27,600 bases of DNA, from NCBI GenBank assembly GCA_002309765.1, contig DBXY01000031.1, forward strand, positions 41,905 to 69,504, written 5' to 3'. Numbering within the stretch: position 1 is the stretch's first letter; every line of letters begins with the position of its first letter. Shown here piece after piece: positions 7,705 to 15,187 of the stretch. The stretch is from Verrucomicrobia bacterium UBA1200 (GTDB lineage Bacteria; Verrucomicrobiota; Kiritimatiellia; RFP12; UBA1067). Made by a program: the position numbers and the translations under genes. The notes under the pieces are model-generated. The model had not been told where the DNA came from. It worked only from the letters and a program-made list of their open reading frames with translations, and ran no database searches.

Positions 7705-9084
7705 TTATTCCTTCAATTGCGCGCTGGTCACAATTCCAATTAGGTAATCAATCTTAGCCTGCGCGTCAAGCTCATCATAATACGCGGTAACGACTTTGGC
7801 GTGCGCCTGGGTCACCGAAGTTTGGGCATCGGTACGCTCCACCGATGATGCCGTGCCGACCCGGTACTGCTCCTCGACAATCGCAAGGTTCTCTTTCGCC
7901 TGGTCGTAAACCATTTTCGCGATAGCGGAGCTTTCCCGAGCACTGTCGCGTTGCGCCACCGCCTTAACTAAATCGGAATACAGATTTTGTTCGGCCGCCG
8001 CCACTCTCGACCGGGCATTGCGCAAATCCGTGACCGTTTGGTCGATTTGCGCCAGATTGCGTTTACCGTCAAACAAATTTTCCGCTGCCCGCAACGCGCC
8101 GGAAAAATTCCAAACCAACGGGAAACCGCGCCCGGACAAATCAAACGAAAAACCGAAGTTCAAATCCGGGAACAGTTCGGCAATCATCTCGTCCACCGCA
8201 GAAAGTGCCGAACGTTCGCGGGCCTTCAGTACCGCCAACGACGGTGAATTCTCGCGGGCGATGACCATCAGCATATCGGCATCATGCTCCACCAGCGGAC
8301 GCGGCAGTTCCGATTCCGTTAAACCGTAGAGCGGAGATTCGGCCAGACCCAGCGACAAATTGAGGTCGCCCTGCGCGGTCTTGACATTATTGCTGGCGGT
8401 GATTACGTCCAAACAGGCGTTTCCCCAATCCACTTTGGCTTTGGTTACGTCGTACTGCATCCTGGTGCCGACCTCCAGCATGCTTTCCGCCTCTTCCAAA
8501 TGCACCCGGTACTGGTGGGCGTTTTCCAGCGCGACGGCCAACAGCTGCTGCCGGCGCAAGCGTTCAAAGAATGCGGTCCGCAGCGCATATACCACCTCAA
8601 TCTGGGTCGCCCGCAACTGTTCCTCGGCGGCGATAATCTGTTCTACGCACTGGCGATCTCTCGCGTCCAGTTTCCCGAAATCGTACACCAGCAAATCCAA
8701 CCCCAGACTTCCGCTCCAGGATCCGGAGGTGGTGCCGCTGTAGGGATGGACAGCGGCGTTGTTTGCCGTGGATCTGGTGTAACCGCCGCTCGCCGAGATT
8801 TGCGGCAACCGCGACGAGCGGGTCATATTCAACTGCAGTCTGGCCGACTCCAAATCCTGCCGGGCCTGGCAGATCGACGGGTGGTATTCCAGCGCGATCT
8901 GCTCCAGTTCGGTCAGCGAATAATCGCGGCCAGATATCAGTCCAGCCGTTTCGGGCGTAACCGTGAACTCGCCGGGAACCTTAATGTCCTCGTTTTGAAC
9001 GGACCTCGCCCGCTCCACCGTTTCGCAACCGTACCAGCAGGTGGTTAAGGCCACCGCCAAGGTGGCCACACGATTAAAATTCAC
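7705..9084 (-). CDS. TolC-family outer membrane factor (efflux/secretion channel)
   Basis: Outer membrane channel forming the exit duct of tripartite pumps or type I secretion. The GTG at 9084 is chosen because a consensus AAGGAG lies exactly 6 nt upstream; an ATG at 9117/9114 in the same frame has no ribosome-binding site. The product is 459 residues, normal for the family. It begins with a hydrophobic export signal (MNFNRVATLAVALTTCWYGC); Cys at positions 16 and 20 leaves lipidation possible but neither site is a clean lipobox. Two OEP repeats are visible: LTELEQIALEYHPSICQARQ begins the first, and the second ends near YDELDAQAKIDYLIGIV, each dominated by long Ala/Glu/Gln-rich helices. It lies 35 bp after the Gly/Tyr/Trp-rich gene and 4 bp before the adaptor gene, its natural partner. 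Confidence 0.9.
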   Translation of the reverse strand: MNFNRVATLAVALTTCWYGCETVERARSVQNEDIKVPGEFTVTPETAGLISGRDYSLTELEQIALEYHPSICQARQDLESARLQLNMTRSSRLPQISASGGYTRSTANNAAVHPYSGTTSGSWSGSLGLDLLVYDFGKLDARDRQCVEQIIAAEEQLRATQIEVVYALRTAFFERLRRQQLLAVALENAHQYRVHLEEAESMLEVGTRMQYDVTKAKVDWGNACLDVITASNNVKTAQGDLNLSLGLAESPLYGLTESELPRPLVEHDADMLMVIARENSPSLAVLKARERSALSAVDEMIAELFPDLNFGFSFDLSGRGFPLVWNFSGALRAAENLFDGKRNLAQIDQTVTDLRNARSRVAAAEQNLYSDLVKAVAQRDSARESSAIAKMVYDQAKENLAIVEEQYRVGTASSVERTDAQTSVTQAHAKVVTAYYDELDAQAKIDYLIGIVTSAQLKE

Positions 9085-9119
9085 ACGAATCTCCTTACGG
9101 TTGTCCGCCGCCATCACTT

Positions 9120-10889
9120 TTATTCAATCCCCCACAGATCGTCCAGCCTGGCGTAAGAGGACCAAATCTGCTCCGGATTCAGCGACTCGGCATAAGAGGT
9201 GAACGATGTCTCAATGTCAAAATCATCGCCGTAGAAGGAATACTCTTCGCCGCACTGGTAACTGCACACGCAGGGGCGCACCCCGTTGCATCCGCAGGCG
9301 CAACCGCACGGGATCTCAACCGCCGGAGCGGCGGTTTCCGTTACCACGGTCTCCGGAGCGGGAGCCGCATACGTGACGGGCTGAACCGTCGACGATGACG
9401 TGCTAACCGGAGTATACGCCGTCACCACCGGCTGCTCATACACCACAGTCGTGGTCGGATAGTAATATGCCGCGCGGTAAACCGGCCAAGGATTGTAGGT
9501 GTAGGAGAATCCGCCATACCAGCCCAACCGCCAACCGTCATAATAAAACCGTGAATAGTGCCAACCGCTATTCCACCAGTAGTCGCGGTAATAGTAAGGA
9601 TAGTAATCCCAGCTGCTGTAGTAATAACGGGGGTAACGGTAACCGTAATGCCAATTCGGGCCATACCAACCATACCAGCTATTCCAGCCCCACAACGCCC
9701 CGATGGCGAACCCCAACCCATCATACCAGTAAGGACGGTAATGGTGGTGCGGAGGACGACCCCAGTGCGGGGAACGATCCCAATGCGGCGAAGGATGCCA
9801 ACTGGGGGCGGGAGAGGGGCGAAAACCGCTGCCGCGAGATGGCGGGCAATCCCTAATTCCGCCAATGCTGCGGCCGAAATCACGATGCCGGCCCAAGGTG
9901 CCGCCGCCGGGAATCGAATGCATACCGCCGCCAAGCAAACTGCCGCGCCCGCCGGACATCGGGGAATGTCCAAACGCGCCGGAACCGGGAACCCTTTGCA
10001 CTCCGCCCAGGTTTATCCCGCCCGAAGAATAGCTCGGATTATGGTGCATCACACCGCCGCCGAAAGCGGATCCGCCCGCATTGCGGACACTATGCAATCC
10101 GCTGTTAACCGGCGCGCTGTGCGGACCATTTACGCCGCCGGGAGGGGTGCGCTGGACACTGGTCGGGGCGCTACGGTCAGGGAACGTCCGCTGCGCCGGG
10201 GACGCGTTCGGGACCGAACGAGGGCCACCGCTGAATCCGCCACCGCTAGGAACACTACGCTGAATGTTAGCACCTCCGGGAGCGGTACGCTGGATATTGG
10301 CGCCGCCGGGAGCGGTACGCGGGGCACTGACCGGATCACTGCGTCCGGGATATGTCCGTTGCACCGGCGACTGGCTTGGCACCGAACGGGGACCGCCGCT
10401 GAATCCGCCGCCGCTGGGAACACTACGCTGGACGCTGGCACCGCCAGGCGCACTCCGCTGAATATTGACACCGCCGGGAGCGGTACGCGGGGCGCTGGCC
10501 GGGACACTGGCCGGAGCGCTACGACCGGGATACGTCCGCTGCACCGGCGACGGGCTTGGGGCCGAACGAGGCCCGCCGCTGAATCCGCCGCCGCTGGGAA
10601 CACTACGCTGAATACTGCCGCCGGGCATCGAACGGGACCCGCCGGAAAATCCGCCACCACTGGGAGCGGAACGCTGCCCGCCGGAAAATCCGCCAGGGTT
10701 GGGCATGGCGCGCTGGCCACCGGAAAAACCGCCGCCGCCGGGTGTCCCGGAACGCATTGAACCGGACGGACCGCCGCCGGACGGGCCATTGCCGCCATGG
10801 CTGCCGCCATGACTTCCGCCTCTGGCAAAGCAGGGCATTGCCAATGTCAAAAGCGACAAGGCCAAATATGCAGTAAGTTTCCGTTTCAT
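9120..10889 (-). CDS. Secreted Gly/Pro-repeat, Tyr/Trp-rich protein with C-terminal Cys cluster (function unknown)
   Basis: I do not recognise this 589-residue protein as a named family. Parts in order: signal peptide (MKRKLTAYLALSLLTLAMPCFA); a Gly/Ser/Pro/Arg low-complexity region (about 24-360) with a repeat starting QRSVPSGGGFSGGPRS at residues 94, 154 and 210; a short His/Trp/Pro stretch (364-383, HW pairs and HHH); an extremely aromatic zone (384-478) of Tyr and Trp with Gly, Asn and Arg; a Thr/Val/Pro linker (479-525); a cluster of seven Cys within residues 528-546 (CGCACGCNG...CVCSYQC); and an acidic tail. AGGAGG lies 6 nt before the ATG. The composition suggests a cell-surface or matrix structural/adhesive material, possibly metal-binding or disulfide-linked. 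It is promoter-proximal to TolC and adaptor genes, so secretion through or association with that channel is a hypothesis only. Confidence 0.85.
   Translation of the reverse strand: MKRKLTAYLALSLLTLAMPCFARGGSHGGSHGGNGPSGGGPSGSMRSGTPGGGGFSGGQRAMPNPGGFSGGQRSAPSGGGFSGGSRSMPGGSIQRSVPSGGGFSGGPRSAPSPSPVQRTYPGRSAPASVPASAPRTAPGGVNIQRSAPGGASVQRSVPSGGGFSGGPRSVPSQSPVQRTYPGRSDPVSAPRTAPGGANIQRTAPGGANIQRSVPSGGGFSGGPRSVPNASPAQRTFPDRSAPTSVQRTPPGGVNGPHSAPVNSGLHSVRNAGGSAFGGGVMHHNPSYSSGGINLGGVQRVPGSGAFGHSPMSGGRGSLLGGGMHSIPGGGTLGRHRDFGRSIGGIRDCPPSRGSGFRPSPAPSWHPSPHWDRSPHWGRPPHHHYRPYWYDGLGFAIGALWGWNSWYGWYGPNWHYGYRYPRYYYSSWDYYPYYYRDYWWNSGWHYSRFYYDGWRLGWYGGFSYTYNPWPVYRAAYYYPTTTVVYEQPVVTAYTPVSTSSSTVQPVTYAAPAPETVVTETAAPAVEIPCGCACGCNGVRPCVCSYQCGEEYSFYGDDFDIETSFTSYAESLNPEQIWSSYARLDDLWGIE
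10215..10610 (-). repeat. Three coding repeats in the Gly/Pro-rich protein
   Basis: Near-identical segments encoding QRSVPSGGGFSGGPRS lie at 10610-10563, 10430-10383 and 10262-10215, spaced 180 and 168 bp apart. Similarity extends downstream into SPVQRTYPGRS and SAPRTAPGG, so the repeat unit is about 56-60 codons. Length variation by recombination is likely between strains. The repeats also create long stop-free frames on the opposite strand that are not genes. Confidence 0.85.
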
Positions 10890-10932
10890 TCCGCACCTCC
10901 TACTCTACACACAACTGTTTTATGAGTTGGTT

Positions 10933-10961
10933 ATTTTAAGCTATCGGCAGCAATAAATCAA
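10933..10961 (-). promoter_or_regulatory. Promoter of the Gly/Tyr/Trp-TolC-adaptor-larA-GH172 operon
   Basis: On the minus strand TTGATT (10961-10956) is followed by a 17-bp spacer and TAAAAT (10938-10933; 5 of 6 matches). A transcript would have a leader of about 35-40 nt ending in the AGGAGG site before the ATG at 10889. The five downstream genes are separated by 4-41 bp, so one promoter could serve all. The 10890-11199 interval otherwise holds only the divergent promoter, a direct repeat and a hairpin. Confidence 0.65.
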
Positions 10962-11034
10962 GACCCATGTTGAAAAATTGCGCCGTCCGTCAATTGGTGT
11001 TAACGCACGTAACGGGAAATTATTGCCAAAATTT

Positions 11035-11056
11035 AAACATTTGATTAAAACATTTG
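11035..11056. repeat. Tandem 9-bp direct repeat AAACATTTG upstream of the oxidoreductase promoter
   Basis: AAACATTTG occurs at 11035-11043 and again at 11048-11056, 13 bp start to start, in an AT-rich patch about 60 bp upstream of the plus-strand -35 box. The similarity extends to the flanking TTA. It could be a pair of binding sites for an activator, but the spacing is not a clean multiple of the helical turn, and chance is possible in AT-rich DNA. Confidence 0.3.
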
Positions 11057-11116
11057 CTGAAGCCCGCTCGCCGGACTGGGTCGCATACTCATAATCGATC
11101 ACCGTCAGAATAGCTT

Positions 11117-11146
11117 TTGGCATTGTGTTTTTAAAGCGAATATGCT
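11117..11146 (+). promoter_or_regulatory. Promoter of the 2-oxoacid:ferredoxin oxidoreductase operon
   Basis: TTGGCA (11117-11122; 5 of 6 matches) and TATGCT (11141-11146; 4 of 6) are 18 bp apart. A competing pair, TTGTGT (11123-11128) with TAATAT (11146-11151) at 17 bp, would shift the start by about 5 bp. Either start lies just before the hairpin at 11160-11178. Confidence 0.55.
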
Positions 11147-11159
11147 AATATTAATTCTT

Positions 11160-11178
11160 CACCTTTTGGGAAAAGGTG
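11160..11178 (+). promoter_or_regulatory. Perfect 8-bp hairpin in the 5' leader of the ferredoxin/oxidoreductase operon
   Basis: CACCTTTT-GGG-AAAAGGTG forms a perfect 8-bp stem with a 3-nt loop. It ends 5 nt before the AAGGAG ribosome-binding site (11184-11189) of the ferredoxin gene and would lie within the first 25 or so nt of the mRNA. No T-run follows, so it is not a standard terminator. It may stabilise the 5' end, act as an operator in DNA form or modulate ribosome access. Confidence 0.55.
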
Positions 11179-11199
11179 CATTCAAGGAGAAATAATGTG

Positions 11200-11439
11200 A
11201 TGAGCGAGACGAATGGCGGCGTGGCCGAAAACCTGCCCAGACCGGAAATTGACGCGGACGAATGCAAAAGTTGCGGACGCTGTGTGGCGGCCTGCCCACG
11301 GCATTGCCTGAAAATCGAAGCCCGGCTTAATCGGCGCGGAGTATCCCCGGCGGCCTACATTGGCGAAGGGTGCATAGGCTGCGCGATTTGTTTTTACAAC
11401 TGTCCGGAACCGTACGCGATTAAGGTTTTGAAAAAATAG
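11200..11439 (+). CDS. 2-oxoacid:acceptor oxidoreductase delta subunit, 2[4Fe-4S] ferredoxin
   Basis: A 79-residue bacterial-type ferredoxin carrying two four-cysteine sets, CKSCGRCVAACP and CIGCAICFYNCP, each expected to bind a [4Fe-4S] cluster. It would pass electrons from the oxidoreductase core to ferredoxin or another acceptor. The ATG at 11200 (AAGGAG 10 nt upstream) or the overlapping in-frame GTG at 11197 (7 nt) can serve as start; earlier in-frame codons fall inside the hairpin. An out-of-frame ATG at 11195 reads straight into TGA and could weaken initiation. It is followed after 10 nt by the alpha-subunit gene, giving the delta-alpha-beta/gamma order seen for 2-oxoisovalerate- and 2-oxoglutarate-type enzymes. 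Confidence 0.92.
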   Translation: MSETNGGVAENLPRPEIDADECKSCGRCVAACPRHCLKIEARLNRRGVSPAAYIGEGCIGCAICFYNCPEPYAIKVLKK

Positions 11440-11449
11440 GGAGTTGGCC

Positions 11450-12499
11450 ATGACGAAATTTGTTAAAGGCAATGAAGCGGTGGTAATCGGCGCCTTGTAC
11501 GCCGGTTGCGACATGTATTTCGGTTATCCGATCACCCCGGCCAGCGAAATCGCCCATGCGGCGGCGAAATGGTTCCCCTCGATTGGCCGCGAGTTTTTGC
11601 AGGCGGAATGCGAAACCGCATCGATCAATATGCTTTACGGCGCGGCCGCCGCGGGGAAATTGACCATGACCGCCACCTCGGGTCCCGGTTTCTCGCTGAT
11701 GCAGGAGGGCGTGTCGTACATGGCGGGCGCCAACCTGCCCGGCGTTATCGTGAATGTGATGCGCGCCGGTCCCGGTTTGGGCAACGTTTACCCGGAGCAG
11801 GGCGACTACAACCAGGCGGTTAAAGGCGGCGGCCACGGCAACTACCAATGCATCGTGCTGGCGCCGGCGAGTGTCCAGGAGATGTGCGACCTCACCATGC
11901 GGGCGTTCACCCTCTCTTTCAAATACCTTACCCCGGCCATCGTGCTGGCGGACGGTTTGCAGGGACAGATGATGGAAACCCTCGTGCTTCCGGAAAAGGA
12001 ACTTGAGCGTCCCGACACCGCAAGTTGGGCGGTACACGGCGATGCCGCCACCCGAAAGAATCTGATTACCTCGATTTTCCTTGACGCCCCGGCGCAAGAG
12101 AACCACAACCTCAACCTTCAGGAAAAATACCGCCACATGGGCGAGGACGTGGACAGCGACACCTACCTCTGCGATGACGCCGAACTGGTGCTGGTGGCTT
12201 ACGGCATTTGCAGCCGAATCGCCCGGACCGCGGCGGAAACGCTCCGCGCCCAGGGAATTAAGGCGGGCGTTTTCCGCCCCATCACTCTTCACCCCTTCCC
12301 GCAAGACGCACTGGCTAAAACCGTCGAAGGCCGCAAGGCGATGGTGGTGGAGCTGAGCGCCGGGCAATTCCGCGATGACGTAATGCTCCATCTGGCCAAA
12401 GCCGGACGGTTTCAGGAGGTTTCGCTCTGCAACCGCATGGGCGGAATGGTGGTGTCGGTGGACGAAGTGGTGGCCGCCGCAAAAATCGTCATGGCGTAA
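11450..12499 (+). CDS. 2-oxoacid:acceptor oxidoreductase alpha subunit (Kor/Vor type)
   Basis: Alpha subunit of an oxygen-sensitive thiamine-diphosphate enzyme that oxidatively decarboxylates a 2-oxoacid to its acyl-CoA while reducing ferredoxin. The 349-residue length fits. Features: N-terminal pyrimidine-binding-type domain with FGYPITPASEIAH and the glutamate-bearing QAECETASINMLYGAAAAG, then TATSGPGFSLMQEGVSYMAG, then a transketolase C-terminal-type domain (about 220-349: ELVLVAYGICSRIARTAAETL...GVFRPITLHPFP). The ATG at 11450 is supported by GGGAG 6 nt upstream, overlapping the ferredoxin stop. Pyruvate is unlikely because Por enzymes have a different subunit build. 2-oxoglutarate and branched-chain 2-oxoacids cannot be separated from sequence alone, so no gene symbol is assigned. 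Confidence 0.9.
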   Translation: MTKFVKGNEAVVIGALYAGCDMYFGYPITPASEIAHAAAKWFPSIGREFLQAECETASINMLYGAAAAGKLTMTATSGPGFSLMQEGVSYMAGANLPGVIVNVMRAGPGLGNVYPEQGDYNQAVKGGGHGNYQCIVLAPASVQEMCDLTMRAFTLSFKYLTPAIVLADGLQGQMMETLVLPEKELERPDTASWAVHGDAATRKNLITSIFLDAPAQENHNLNLQEKYRHMGEDVDSDTYLCDDAELVLVAYGICSRIARTAAETLRAQGIKAGVFRPITLHPFPQDALAKTVEGRKAMVVELSAGQFRDDVMLHLAKAGRFQEVSLCNRMGGMVVSVDEVVAAAKIVMA

Positions 12500-12513
12500 C
12501 GGAGGATTTTACA

Positions 12514-13923
<1,410 letters not shown>

Positions 13924-13938
13924 ACGATAAGGCGCAAT

Positions 13939-14826
13939 ATGAAAAGACTTTTTGTAAACGGTCGGGAAATCACCCCAGAAGTTATTCAGTTTGAGCTGGA
14001 ACGTTTGATACGTTTCTATGCCGAACACGGCATGCCGCAGGATCAAATCCGCCAGCAACTGCCGCAACTGACCCAGCAGGCCAGGCAACAGGCCATCGGC
14101 TCCAGGCTCCTGATGGACGAAGCCAACCTGTTGGACATTCCGGTTACGGACGGCGAGGTTGACGACCAGCTTGAAAAAATCAAGCAGCAGTTGGGCGGCG
14201 ACGAAAAGCTGAACCGCGCCCTGGCCGAGCGCAAGACCTCGCTGCACGATTTCCGCGAACAGCTTCGGCGCGGGCGCCGGGTGGACAAACTGGTGGAAAA
14301 AATCACCGCCGGGGCGGAAGACCCGTCCGAAGCCGATTTGCTCGCCCATTTCAACGCCCACAAATCCGAATATTCCAAATCGGAACGGGTGTTGGCTCAG
14401 CACATCCTGATTTCACCCGACGGCGACACCGAAACCTCCAAGCAGGAAGCCCGTGACAAAATCCGCGCCATCCGCAAACGCATTGTTGAAGAGGGGAAAA
14501 ACTTTTCCGACGAGGCGGCGGCCCACTCAATGTGCCCGAGCGGCAAACAAGGCGGCTCGCTCGGCTGGTTCAGCCGAGGCATGATGGTGCCGGAGTTCGA
14601 CAAGGCGGTCTTTGAGATGCGGGACGGCGAGGTCAGCGACATCATCGAAACCCAGTTCGGTTTCCACATTATTTACAAGACCGCGCACGAAGATGCCGGG
14701 GAGCCGGATTTCGACGAAGTGCGCGAGCAGGTCCGCGATTTCCTGCGGCACAACCGCCGCGGCGAGCTGATGGCGGCGCACGTCAACGAATTGAGAGAAA
14801 AAGCCACCATCGAAGAACGCGACTAA
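13939..14826 (+). CDS. Cytoplasmic parvulin-type peptidyl-prolyl isomerase
   Basis: The 295-residue product has an N-terminal helical region (1-140, SurA/trigger-factor-like, rich in Gln and Arg) and one parvulin rotamase domain (about 149-250) marked by AQHILISPDG, GGSLGWFSRGMMVPEF and TQFGFHIIYK. There is no signal peptide or lipobox; the chain starts MKRLFVNGREI, so it probably acts in the cytoplasm, like NifM-type parvulins. AAGG lies shortly before the ATG, 15 bp after the oxidoreductase gene stop, and gatC follows after 19 bp. A role in folding the neighbouring oxygen-sensitive oxidoreductase is possible by analogy with NifM and nitrogenase, but this is inference from position. Confidence 0.9.
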   Translation: MKRLFVNGREITPEVIQFELERLIRFYAEHGMPQDQIRQQLPQLTQQARQQAIGSRLLMDEANLLDIPVTDGEVDDQLEKIKQQLGGDEKLNRALAERKTSLHDFREQLRRGRRVDKLVEKITAGAEDPSEADLLAHFNAHKSEYSKSERVLAQHILISPDGDTETSKQEARDKIRAIRKRIVEEGKNFSDEAAAHSMCPSGKQGGSLGWFSRGMMVPEFDKAVFEMRDGEVSDIIETQFGFHIIYKTAHEDAGEPDFDEVREQVRDFLRHNRRGELMAAHVNELREKATIEERD

Positions 14827-14845
14827 CCCATAAAGGATACCCGGC

Positions 14846-15139
14846 ATGGACAAAAACACCATAGATGTCAATTATGTTGCGGAACTGGCGCGGCTGAAGC
14901 TTACCGATGAAGAATCGCAGCTCTTCCAAAGCCAGCTCGGCACCATTGTGCAGTACGTGGAAAAAATCCGCGAACTGAATGTTGAGGGTGTGGAGCCGAC
15001 CCTGCACGGGCAGGATCTCTGCAACGCCTTCCGTAAAGATGTTGTGGTGCCGTCGATGGATCGCGAGGATGCGCTAAACAACGCCCCCGCCCGACACGAC
15101 ACCGAATTCATGTTGCCGAAAATCGTGGAAGACGCCTAA
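14846..15139 (+). CDS. gatC: Aspartyl/glutamyl-tRNA(Asn/Gln) amidotransferase subunit C
   Basis: GatC is the small subunit that wraps and stabilises GatA in the GatCAB complex, which converts Glu-tRNA-Gln or Asp-tRNA-Asn to the amidated forms. The 97-residue length is standard. Characteristic stretches are VAELARLKLTDEE, the ILE-type helix region LGTIVQYVEKIRELNVEGVEP, and the C-terminal MLPKIVED. AAAGGA lies about 8 nt before the ATG. gatA is not downstream as it is in many genomes; the next gene is a secreted oxidoreductase, so gatC here is separated from its partners. Confidence 0.92.
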   Translation: MDKNTIDVNYVAELARLKLTDEESQLFQSQLGTIVQYVEKIRELNVEGVEPTLHGQDLCNAFRKDVVVPSMDREDALNNAPARHDTEFMLPKIVEDA

Positions 15140-15187
15140 ACGCTTCCCTGTTGTAAACATACCGATAACCCCAACCGGAGGTCCGCA

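Noticed and set aside
9558..10760. A 400-codon plus-strand open frame opposite the Gly/Pro-repeat protein
   Set aside because: The repeat composition of the real gene on the minus strand keeps the opposite frame free of stops. It has no ribosome-binding site or signal peptide, whereas the minus-strand gene has both.
11160..11178. Rho-independent terminator before the ferredoxin gene
   Set aside because: The hairpin is perfect but is followed by CATTCAAGGAG, not a T-run, and lies between promoter and ribosome-binding site, so a leader element is the better reading.
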